Positions 31,761 to 43,200 of a stretch of DNA of 64,000 nt are shown in pieces. The position numbers and the translations under genes were made by a program. Under the pieces are notes generated by a model. That model saw nothing but the letters and a program-made list of their open reading frames with translations, did no database searches and had not been told where the DNA came from. This stretch comes from Meandrina meandrites (taxonomy: Eukaryota; Cnidaria; Anthozoa; Scleractinia; Meandrinidae): NCBI GenBank assembly GCA_963693305.1, contig OY855906.1:11027102-11091101 (forward strand). Reading direction: 5' to 3'. Numbering within the stretch: the stretch's first letter is position 1; the number at the start of each line of letters is the position of its first letter.

Positions 31761-32790
31761 TAATATACTCCAATCCTCCTTTATCGGTGTCGCTTTAGCA
31801 ACGATTTGGAGCAGAAAGTTCATTATAAAAAGACCCAAAATTATTTTCAAACCAAGACGAAAGTCATGAATGGTTAATGAGCGCAGCTGCCTCATTAGAT
31901 GAGAATCAAAACAATAATTTAGATCACCTGGAACTGTTTTCTATTCTAAGGCTACAAAGGAAACACGGGAAAAAACATTTTGCATAGATTGCCCACGAGA
32001 AACGCAAGTAATTTTACATAAATACTGAAGCCCGAATATTCAAATTGTTCGTAATCCTTGCGCAATCTTGCGGCAAATCATTTCACTGTATTGAACAGTG
32101 CACAGTGTAAGGGCAAATTTGGACAACCATAGTACCCCCTTTTTCAAATTCCAGAATAATTCAACTATGAAAAAACGCCTAAGCCCGTAACTTCTGAAAA
32201 TGCCCACGCAGTTGGATGTGTTAACTGCCAACACATTCACGTCTAAAACAATTTGCATATCTCTCTGGAAACGTACCGTGTTGATGTGGGTGGTGTCTTG
32301 ATCACATTTTTCGCTAAATCTTAACTTCACAGCCATGAACTCGAATTTAAATTTATTAACCAGGGAATCCAGTCCAAAAGGGAGCGCGAGAAAGAGCTCG
32401 TCTTTGAAAATCGACGGCAGAAGAACTAAAACCCTTCGTTTTATCGACTCGGCCAATGCAAATAGCACATCGCTTTAAGCTGCTCACAAGCATACGGTAT
32501 TCTCCGGATTCAAGATAAGAAAGTTTACATTGCCACCAGAAATCAATTCAAATATTTTTACAGTTTTGGCGAAGGTTCTCATTCCACAACGTAGTTTTCA
32601 AAATCAACAGCAGCTTGTGAAACGAGTTTCTTAATGAACCAAAGCTACCGCCCAATTACTGGAAATGATTTCGCAACCAGAATATGAATGTTGATTCGGA
32701 AATCGTACAGCGAATCCCGACGTATTTTCAAACATTTTTCTGATGCAAATGCCTTTGCCGAACAAATTTCATTCTCCACAGCCAATTATT

Positions 32791-32866
32791 GGCCTCGTGA
32801 ACAGCAAGATCGAAGCTATTATGATTTGAAAATCATAATAGCTTCGATCTTGCTGTTCACGAGGCC
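32791..32866. repeat. Perfect 35-bp palindrome with 6-base loop
   Basis: Bases 32791-32825 (starting GGCCTCGTGAACAGCAAG) are exactly repeated in inverted form at 32832-32866, separated by TTGAAA. There is no mismatch. It would form a stable DNA cruciform or RNA hairpin. Confidence 0.9.
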
Positions 32867-33672
32867 GATCGATTGTATGCCAAAATATAATTTTCAACCC
32901 AATCGCACATTTAGAGGTATCTCGGTCCAGAAACTAAGTACACGTGCTCATAAACAAAGAAGTTTATTGCAGTTAAGAAAATTCAGTAAACTCGGACAAA
33001 ATCTTCAAATCGGCATTTTTTTTATCACACGCGTTGAAATGGGAGATATTTGAAAGGCGCTCGACAGCACCCTATATTAATATTCAAAATGCGCAAGGTT
33101 TATTTTCCCTTAGATCACAACAGTCATGAAAATTACACACAGGATACGACTTAAAACGAGTAAGAAAGACAGAAAACACGCGGTGTCCGCAAATATTCAC
33201 AGCAGAGCAAGTATCTCCTTCAAATTCACCCAAACTTCACGCGGCGTGGAAACAACAAAGCCGGTGTTTTTTCTTTACAAAATGTAATTTTGTGAAATAA
33301 TAAATAATCCGAGACAACATTAAATAACAGTTTGGTCTCGACAAGTGTTCAAGACGAAAGAAAAAAACGCTTACAGTTGTAGAAGAGTTGTAGAAAGTTT
33401 TCTTGCAGTGCCGCACAAATGTTGTTGGGGGCCACGCCATCTTCATGCGCTCGCCAAGACTGTTCGGTTTCGTTATAACGCCATGTGGTCCAGAAATCTC
33501 TTTGCAAATCGTGAATTAAATAAATTGTAGTTCGTCAGGGAATGGTGAGATCCACAGTCTGTTGCATGCTACGAAAAAGGTCCAGAGCTCGAGGTAACAG
33601 CTAAACTAAACGTTCATAAGTTCAAAGTAGGTGTGGCGGCAACTGCATTTATCTGTGCTGCAAGCTTGAAGT

Positions 33673-33936
33673 TTACTTGAGAGAAGCTAACAAGACGGCC
33701 ACACTCGTCAAAAAAACCGACGGCAAAGCGTTAACTCCAAAGCTTGTCGTTGTTGGCTCCGCTGTAGTTGTTGGCGCCGGTTTGGCCGTGGTTGTATTTG
33801 ACTGCGGGGCAGCACTAGATGCTTGCGAGCCGCCTTGAACAGTTGCTGTCTGCTGAACAACGGTTGTTGTGCCGCTGCTGTTATCAACCATCACGGCCAA
33901 GAGGACCACAGTAACCAGGAGTACTAAGCACTTCAT
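33673..33936 (-). CDS. Small secreted Ser/Thr-rich, probable GPI-anchored protein
   Basis: A complete intronless 87-codon reading frame. The first 22 residues are a signal peptide (basic N-end, then a run of Val/Leu). Residues 23-66 are rich in Thr, Ser, Ala, Gln and Pro, with two N-glycosylation sequons (NSS, NTT) and many potential O-glycosylation sites. Residues 68-87 form a hydrophobic tail ending in LLASLK with no cytoplasmic segment, which is the pattern of a GPI-attachment signal. The layout resembles vertebrate CD24/CD52-type mini-mucins, with no sequence homology implied. It is divergently placed 283 bp from MGST3 and probably shares its promoter. A chance frame is unlikely given the ordered signal, mucin and tail layout. 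Function is unknown: a cell-surface glycoprotein is inferred. Confidence 0.72.
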   Translation of the reverse strand: MKCLVLLVTVVLLAVMVDNSSGTTTVVQQTATVQGGSQASSAAPQSNTTTAKPAPTTTAEPTTTSFGVNALPSVFLTSVAVLLASLK

Positions 33937-34219
33937 TTTCGATTTCCTTTATAACGTCCAAGAAAACCTTCGACCTCGGAATGTCACGTTCAGCAAAGAC
34001 TTCGCCGTTCAAATCCTCTAGCAGCGGGCAAGTGAATGAACTTACCGAGCAGTTTTCGTCTTGTCAAATAGCGTGGAAGTGACAAGTACGTCAATCCAAG
34101 ATTGATTTGATTGGTTTATAAGATTGAGATAAATTTTGATCCAATCAAAACGCTCAAAGCACGTGGAAAGCATGTGATTTCATAGCCTCGATCTCGTTCC
34201 AAGGCACCTGGGATCCAAA
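33937..34219. promoter_or_regulatory. Probable bidirectional promoter
   Basis: The 283 bp between the start codons of the - strand mini-mucin gene and the + strand MGST3 gene should hold both 5' UTRs and a shared promoter. It contains an inverted CCAAT box (ATTGG at 34110-34114), a CCAAT box (34141-34145) and an E-box CACGTG (34160-34165). The motifs are visible; the function is inferred from the head-to-head layout. Confidence 0.5.
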
Positions 34220-37200
34220 ATGGCGTCCTTAGTTGTGGCTAAAGAGTACGGCTATGTCGTTCTCACAACCGTTTCGTCTGGGTTCATGATTGCTTACTTG
34301 GCAATGAACGTGGGAAAGGCGAGAAAGCAGTACAGTATATTTGTATGTATGCTTTTTGTTTATAATTTTTACGTTTTAGCACAGTAGTAACGAGCTTCAA
34401 GATGCAAGCTTGCGCGTGATTTTCCTCGGTACGGCTGGTCTATGTATGATGTTACCAGCAAAATAAATATTCATCTTGTCTACAGTTGAACAGGCGGTAT
34501 ATTATAAGCTTACTTGTTGTCTAGTTTAGCACGTGTTGAACGCTTGCTCGATCATGTGTTAAATTTGCATGTTTGTTGAAGCTTACTTCAGCCCTGTTCA
34601 GTTTTCACTTTTTCTTATAAGTAAGCTTAAGCTAAAAGAACAACTTCAGTACACTTTATCCAATTTCATAGCACAGACCTTTGGACTTCTTTGTTCGTAA
34701 TTAACCTTTTAAAATTCAAAATAATTATGTTTTTCTTTTGTGACCATTCCAAAGCAAATGCTGTCATTTCAGCTTATTATAATTTATTTATACATTTCCT
34801 CCCAGGTTTGTAAGATTTTTACCATATTCGGTAATGTGCATTGTTATCATCATTGGAAACCCACAGACTACAGAGAGATAATACTTTTTACATTTCACTT
34901 TTTTTTAACTCTTTTTGCAAATTACCTATTCACGGCTTTGCAACTAGACAAAGATGTTCCCTTTTTGTACATGCATTTGGTAGATGAATGAGTTTAGATG
35001 AACTGTACAATGTAAAGATAAATAATTTTGTTTTTGGTGCCAAAATGTCATTCACATACGGGTGAAGGTAATCGGTTTGTTTTGCTGTACATGTGCTATA
35101 GACACATTTTTGACATTCAATATGCTTGTCTTCCCAGTGCATGATTTGCCAGTAATTGGATCCAGTGTTATTCACACAGGATTCTGGGATTGCCAGGGGG
35201 CAAACATTGCAAGTTGCTAGCTGAAAATGTATAGCGAAAAGTTGTTTTGACATCCAAAAAAATGATTTTGGAGAAAGGTCAACGCTTTTTCGCCATTGTT
35301 CATTGGAAATGGATTTTGGCAAATTATGTCAATACATGGAAATTGTAAGTTTTTGTTTGGATAACTGTGAAATATATGATGATAACATCTACCGATAAGC
35401 TTCCTTGCTTGCGTTAGGTTTATTGTAAAAATTGGCATCACGTAATGGTCTTGAAATGTTACAAAATTAGGTATAAATCGAGAGGAAATAGCTTAATAAA
35501 GTCTTTTCAATTGTATTTACATGTGTACAGGCTGCTTTTGGGTTATTTCTTAGCTCAGTAATATAAATAATATTGGAAATATGCCCACTGGCAATTATTG
35601 TGGTGTGGGGTTGTGACAACGATTGAAGTTACCAAGAGAAGCAAAACATTTTTCCTCACATTGGAATATTAATTCTACTCACCTGAGAATAAAAAGAGAT
35701 GTGTTGTTGAAGGTTAGAGCTATCAATTAGAATGTACAACTGTTTTGATCCAGCTAACTAGTAAGCCACAGAAATTATGATCAACATTCTCTCTCAAGTA
35801 TGAGTTGCACTAGCAACTTAAAGCACAAAAAAAAGCTACCGGCAACCGATGAGATCCATTTGGAAAATCAAAACCATGATCTTGCCTGAAAAGGTTATAG
35901 TAGGCAACATACAATGTGCAAAACCTGCGTTAAATCTTTATATTCAAATTGTGTCGTGCCAAATTGTCACACAATGACCAAAGGAGGATTACAACTGAAA
36001 ACTTGATCTATTTATTGCGAGAAACACACCTCTCGCTTCAGATGAACAACATCTCTGCTAAACACACTATTTATTAAGCAATAGTCCCTGGAGCAGGACA
36101 AACATAATATTCGTTACTTTTAGTGAAATAACTTGCTATAACAAACAGCACAGCCAGGCTTGGCTGTACAATTGATGAAAGAAAGCTATGTCCTATACGG
36201 AATATTCCATATACCATATCCAATCGTTCTAGAGAGCACATCAAGAGAACTGAAAACATGTCGAGTTAAAGCATACCTAATTTTGTAATTTCCAGACCAT
36301 TATGCGATTTCAATTTCACAATAAACCTTTCACCTGCTTTCGCATGCAAGGAAGTTTATTGATAGAATTTATCACATATTTCACAGTTATTCAAACAAAG
36401 ACTTACACTTTCCACGCATCAACATTACCCAAATCCATTTCTGATAAAATAATAGCAAAAAAGCATTGATCTTTTTCCAAAATTGTTTTTTGGACGTCAA
36501 AATAACTAATTTTCACTATGCACTTTCTTCTAGCACCTTGCAATGTTTGCCCCCTGGCGATCCCAGAGTATTTTGCACATAACAATGGATCCTATTACTG
36601 GCAAATCATTCACTGCCCCATGATTACTACCGAATTAGGTAGACTGTTTTTTCGGAGACGCACGAAACAGTTGCCGTTGGCGACAAAGACTTGTGTTTTG
36701 GGTCACGTGGGTTACAGCTGTCAAAATGAAAAGGTAAACGCACGTGAGCACATTCCTTTGCTCGTTGTAGAACATCTTGATACTCGCTCGCGCTTCAACC
36801 AGTTCCACTACTTCCTTAAACTGCCCTCCAAAATAACCCGATGCAGGATACCCTCCTTCAGCTATAATCCAATCGACTATGCTGCCTTGTGGGCTGTCGT
36901 CTATACTTTTTCCACGGATAAAAGACCTTCCCTTGCTTTTAACGGAAAAGCCCGCCATCTCTCTTGCCTCAGGAATGTGAAGGAATGTGATCATGTGCAC
37001 ATACCTATGTGGCGTTAGTTGTAAATCATGTGGGTTTGATTCAAAGATGAGTCTCGCCAACCGAACGGCAACTGTTTCGTGCGTCTCTGAAAAAGCAGTC
37101 TACCTAATTCGGTAGTATTTCAAGTATTCAGTGTGTAGGTGCATGTTCCTTTCCTTGTTGAAGAAATCAAACTTAATAATAATGTAATATGAAACTTTTA

Positions 37201-40200
37201 GGGGATCTTTAAAGCATTAGAGTTTGCTTTTTAACCATTCCAGTTCAACAAGAAGTTATTTTGGGAGGCAACCTGTGCTTGTTTATTTATTCCACATTTG
37301 CTTAAAAATATTAATTTATGCAAAAACCACAAAACACTGAGTAGTCAATTCATTAATTTAAACTAATTGTGCATTTCCCAGTTTCTTTTTAGCTGATTGG
37401 GATTTGATTTTACCTTTTAGTAGACAACATGTACTTTACAGCATAACCTTAGCAAGCAAGAGGGCTTAGACAGAGCACGAGTTTCACTGCAATATAAAAT
37501 TTGAAGCATGAGTTTCCCTGCAATATAAAATCCGAAGCATGAGTTTCCCTGCAATATAAAATCTGAAGCATGAGTTTCCCTGCAATATAAAATCTGAAGC
37601 ATGAGTTTCCCTGCAATATAAAATCTGAAGCATGAGTTTCCCTGCAATATAAAATCCGAAGCATGAGTTTCCCTGCAATATAAAATCTGAAGCATGAGTT
37701 TCCCTGCAATATAAAATCTGAAGCACGAGTTTCCCTGCAATATAAAATCCGAAGCATGAGTTTCACTACAATATAAAATCTGAATCATGAGTTTCCCTGC
37801 AATATAAAATCTGAAGCATGAGTTTCACTGCAATATAAAATCTGAAGCATGAGTTTCACTGCAATATAAAATCTGAATCATGAGTTTCCCTGCAATATAA
37901 AATCTGAAGCATGAGTTTCACTACAATATAAAATCCGAAGCATGAGTTTCCCTGCAATATAAAATCTGAAGCATGAGTTTCCCTGCAATATAAAATCTGA
38001 AGCATGAGTTTCCCTGCAATATAAAATCCGAAGCATGAGTTTCACTGCAATATAATATCCGAAGCATGAGTTTCACTGCAATATAAAATCTGAAGCATGA
38101 GTTTCACTGCAATATAAAATCTGAAGCATGAGTTTCACTGCAAATATAAAATCTGAAGCATGAGTTTCCCTGCAATATAAAATCTGAAGCATGAGTTTCA
38201 CTGCAATATAAAATCTGAAGCATGAGTTTCACTGCAATATAAAATCTGAAGCATGAGTTTCACTGCAATATAAAATCTGAAGCATGAGTTTCACTGCAAA
38301 TATAAAATCTGAAGCATGAGTTTCCCTGCAATATAAAATCTGAAGCATGAGTTTCACTGCAATATAAAATCCGAAGCATGAGTTTCACTGCAATATAAAA
38401 TCTGAAGCATGAGTTTCACTGCAATATAAAATCCGAAGCATGAGTTTCACTACAATATAAAATCTGAAGCATGAGTTTCACTGCAATATAAAATCCGAAG
38501 CATGAGTTTCACTACAATATAAAATCTGAAGCATGAGTTTCACTGCAATATAAAATCTGAAGCATGAGTTTCACTGCAATATAAAATCTGAAGCACGAGT
38601 TTCCCTGCAATATAAAATCTGAAGCATGAGTTTCCCTGCAATATAAAATCTGAAGCATGAGTTTCACTGCAATATAAAATCTGAAGCATGAGTTTCCCTG
38701 CAATATAAAATCTGAAGCATGAGTTTCCCTGCAATATAAAATCTGAAGCATGAGTTTCACTGCAATATAAAATCTGAAGCACGAGTTTCCCTGCAATATA
38801 AAATCTGAAGCATGAGTTTCACTGCAATATAAAATCTGAAGCATGAGTTTCCCTGCAATATAAAATCTGAAGCATGAGTTTCCCTGCAATATAAAATCTG
38901 AAGCATGAGTTTCACTGCAATATAAAATCTGAAGCATGAGTTTCCCTGCAATATAAAATCTGAAGCATGAGTTTCCCTGCAATATAAAATCTGAAGCATG
39001 AGTTTCACTGCAATATAAAATCTGAAGCACGAGTTTCCCTGCAATATAAAATCTGAAGCATGAGTTTCACTGCAATATAAAATCTGAATCGTGAGTTTCC
39101 CTGCAATATAAAATCTGAAGCACGAGTTTCACTACAATATAAAATCTGAATCATGAGTTTCCCTGCAATATAAAATCTGAAGCATGAGTTTCCCTGCAAT
39201 ATAAAATTGGAAGCATGAGTTAGAATTAGCAGTCAGCTACGATACCCCTATTTGCATTCTGCGAACACGCACAACAACCACTCACATTTTACAAGTTTGC
39301 AAGCATAAATTTCACTTTTACTTGTGTCTAATTATACAAAACTTGAAATTACAGTACATCTACTGTAACAAAATGAAATGCCTGCCATGTTATGCTGCCT
39401 TCTTACTCTTATGCTCTGAGGTGCATGGGAAAAGAAATTTACTTGATTTTTCTAGCCAGTGGAAAATTGACCTTATTATGTGTACATGTGTGAAACTAAA
39501 GTAAATTTGTTTTATTTGCATGTTCTGTTGTTCAGTGATGTTACAGTGCATCTTTTGCTTATGACTTTTCTTTTTTGACAGTATCCAAAAATGTATGATG
39601 AAAACAAGCCCATTTTCAACTGCATTCAAAGAGCACATTTAAACACGTAAGTGGAGCAAGCTTATTACCTGTAGTCTGGCACTCAAGGGAAATAGTGTGA
39701 GTGAATCTCAGGGAAGGCGTAGACCCTCGACACAGAGAGAGGTGTTAGAGTCATCAGGCAAAATTTCATCATTCAGTGATGAGTTCTCATTCACATTTTA
39801 AAGATACATGTAGCAAAGGTTTGGAAAACAATGTTGAGACTGTTTGTTACAGCAAACCTTCACTACATGTACATGTCGATGCCAGTAAATCTATAGGTCG
39901 GAGAGCACAATAGTCACTACCTGGTTTAATTCGGTATCCTTGGTTGTTGAAAGGATGGATAACGCTTTCCACCAGATAATCCACTGGATAGTGATTTACA
40001 TGTTTCTAGTGAGTTATCCATCTTTTAAACAGCCAGGGCCTGCCTTCAGGTTATTGGGTACGCTGTGAAATAATGTATAGCCAGTTGGATGGTATCCAGC
40101 TTGGTAGTATTTTAACCTCCACTCACTGATTGGTATCGTTGGAAAGGTGCTGGCTGGTGTCACCATAGGAGAAAAAAGTATGACCACTTTGATCTTAAAA

Positions 40201-43200
40201 ACAATCTGTGTGCACTTTGTTCAGTTTTTTGCATCAGCCATTTATATTTTTCCTTCTTTTGCTATCTAGGCTTGAAATTTATCCTCAGTTTTTGTTCCTT
40301 CTACTTCTTGGAGGTCTGGAACATCCTGTAAGTACAACAAAATTCATTTGTAATGTGCTGTTCCAGAAAATATCTGTTGTGGTTTAAATTTTTCTTTGGT
40401 TTAAAAGTTTTCAAAACAATTTGATTTTTAGTTTTCATTGTCTTGTATTGATTATCATAATCTGAAACAAAGGAAAATAAAAATCAAACTGGTTTGAAAA
40501 ATTACCAAGGTAAAATTTTAACCCCAACATATCCATACCCACCCCGTGGAAGGTCAGTGGAAATTCCAAGGGGGTGGGGGGTCTCAAAAGCCAAAATTTT
40601 AAAAGGAAAGTATAGGGCTTAACTAGAAATTCCAGATGAGTGGGGGGATTCAAACCAAAAAACCCTCCATGGGAGGGATATGGATATTTACTGGAGCAAC
40701 ACAATTATGATGTGTGAAAAGTACAGTAGAAACAGTCACCTATCACAAGGAGGTACAGTGTACAGAGGATGAACTTGGTGGGATGATCCCCTAGCTATTT
40801 GTGTTAACACAAATGGATAAAATTAATATTGGGACACAAATAATGCTTCTTTGCACACCCACCTTGGGACCCAGATGTTCGGAAGAGTGCCGAGGGTAGA
40901 GAAGGCAACAGATGAAATGTCCCACTTATAATACTGTAAAATTCTGAAAATAAGGTAAAGTCTGGATTTGAGCCAAGTGGTCCACTTGGCCAGAGCTCAT
41001 CCTAGGTTTCTGAATCCACTCAAGAAGCTGTGATTGCTTCTAGTTACAGCTCTTAAGAATGATATTGGTTTAAGTCCCAATTTTAGGGCTTTGTATTTCA
41101 TGTTGTTAGAGAATGTTCAGAGCGACTTCAAGGCTGCTGCCTAAGGAAATTTCTAAGCAGCCCTTCGGGCTCCCAACATCAAAAGTTAGGAGCCCAAGCC
41201 ATTACTTTAGGAGCCCAGCCTAAAAGTTGCCATGGTCAATCCTTGGGGGAGGGGGGTGGGGTAGAAGAAAAATCTAGGGGAGGGGCCTGGGGAGCAGCCC
41301 CCCCCCTCCCATCCCTTTCCACATGCACACACATTTTGTTTTGTCAGTAGAGCCTAGGTGAACAGAAAACTCCTTCGGGCAAGATTTATTTCTGAGAGCT
41401 TCTGAGGGTAACCTCCCTCAAATAGTTGTGTCAGAAATTCTAGCTTTCTTAACTTGAAAGTTTATTTAGCCGAGCCCCTCCTTCGATAAAACCCTTTTTA
41501 CACTGAGTGGGTGACATGAACAGGAGTGTGTATATTAGAAAGTTTCTGTAGGCTTTAAATGAGTTTGAAAATCCAACCAGTATATTGTGCTGTGATGAAT
41601 GTTAAAAATGTGTAAATCAAAAAAGTTTCGAAGCAAAATCAATGAAGCATGAAGCAGCAAAATTATTATTTCACTTTGCACAGCAAGCTCACTAAAGAAC
41701 TTGAATTATTGTTAGTAATTAAGGTTTAACAGAACCAAGATTACAATTTAGCAGGTCTATTTGAAGGTTAAGGCAAAGGTAATAAAAAGTCAGAACACCT
41801 GTGTAAACACTTTAATTAAATTATGATCTTATCTACCTTTCATAATCAGTTGTCAAAAATAGACCAGAAAAATTAAGTTGTGAAAGTTTCTAGGTTTATC
41901 AAATGAGTTGCTTATACAATAGATTTTAGTAGTTTTAAAAACAATTCATGTTATTCAAACTGTTATCAGCAAAGTTTTCGAGCACATTATTATTTTCAAG
42001 AGTAATGTTCTCCTTGTCACAGTTCAATGACCGAGATAAAACACGAAACAGTTCGAATGAACAAACAAACAAACTTGATCCACAAAAAGCGGTAGCTGAT
42101 AAGAATGTCACACAAAAGGCACATATTTTCTGTTGTTATGAAATTAAGCACTCTCAAAAGTGAAAAAAATAAAAGTTTGAGTTAAATAATAAGCTTAATT
42201 ACAGTAATTAGTAAGTGTAACATCACAACATTCTGCACATTATTTTAGGCTTGTTGAAAAGGTTTTTGTATCAAGCTTTTGCAGATTAAAATTGTCATTA
42301 TCAGACCTGATGCATTGATGGCCAGGAGATTGATTTCACTTTTTTATCCATAAATGTTTTCTTCAAATTCACTTTAAGGACGGTGCCTACTAATAGCGAG
42401 GTATTTCTGCCCGGCCGATGACTATGCAAGGGAAGTAGATGTTACCAAGGGCTACTAAAATCCAAAAAGAAAATTAGGGGTAGCCACGCAAATTTTCGAG
42501 ATAATTAGGTTTGAAATCTTGAAAAAAGTGCTGACGTGGCATTTTCAAAGAAAGTAAAAGGAAATAAAATTTCCTTACAAATTAGCTTTGAATTTAGTTT
42601 TTCATGAACAAAATCAACACTAAATATAACGATCTTAAAAATAACTAACAAATACTATCTTTGAAACTGCGTGAACCACGTTTTTATTGACAAAACGATT
42701 GCACTTGAGCCATTTTTGACTCTATCAGCTCTCTCTTGCAAGGCCAGAAAAACAGCCTAAACAATTTTTGCACTGAACGAAAAATTAATCATGTGTTCTA
42801 TAGACTTACCACTTCCATTTTATAAAATAAAAAGTATGGGTCACCACGCGTTTTTAAAAGTTATACGAGTTGTATGAATCGCTTTTGAGGTCAGTTACAC
42901 TTTTCCTATCCCCTCCCTAGCGAGTTAAATATTTGCTTCTCGCGCAATTTTTCACGCGTGCACCACGCCATATGTAGTTAGCAGTTTGCTGATTACGTTT
43001 GAGCGATTAGCGATGTGTTTCAGACTGTTAAATGTGAGCCATTTTTATCGATAAGCGTTTAGGGCTTACTGATATGTTACTCTTTCGCTGTTCCTGGTTA
43101 AGTACGTCCATTAACTGGATTTCGTTGCAACCGAAATTTTCTTGCATTTTAGTCGCGCGCTTGGTCGCGAAGTTGAGTTAGTCATTTTGAGCGAGCAAAT

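Larger units (their letters stand above)
25107..33672. other. Gene-poor interval of 8.6 kb
   Basis: Between the LRRK stop and the mini-mucin gene I see no frame with recognisable domains or convincing splice structure. The interval holds a MITE at 26928, a SINE at 27826, two Harbinger-like MITEs at 30187 and 30982, and a palindrome at 32791. Open frames at 27562-27960, 29278-29568 and 32040-32468 (minus) have no features I could support as protein. Confidence 0.55.

Noticed and set aside
32040..32468. 142-codon minus-strand frame
   Set aside because: No recognisable domain and no splice or promoter context. The sequence around it is AT-rich with other random frames. It cannot be supported without transcripts.
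37417..39199. Minus-strand repeat proteins of 60-172 residues with an LQILYCRETHASDF-like unit
   Set aside because: The 31-bp minisatellite reads through in cyclic frames. The array is in an MGST3 intron and has no independent coding signal.
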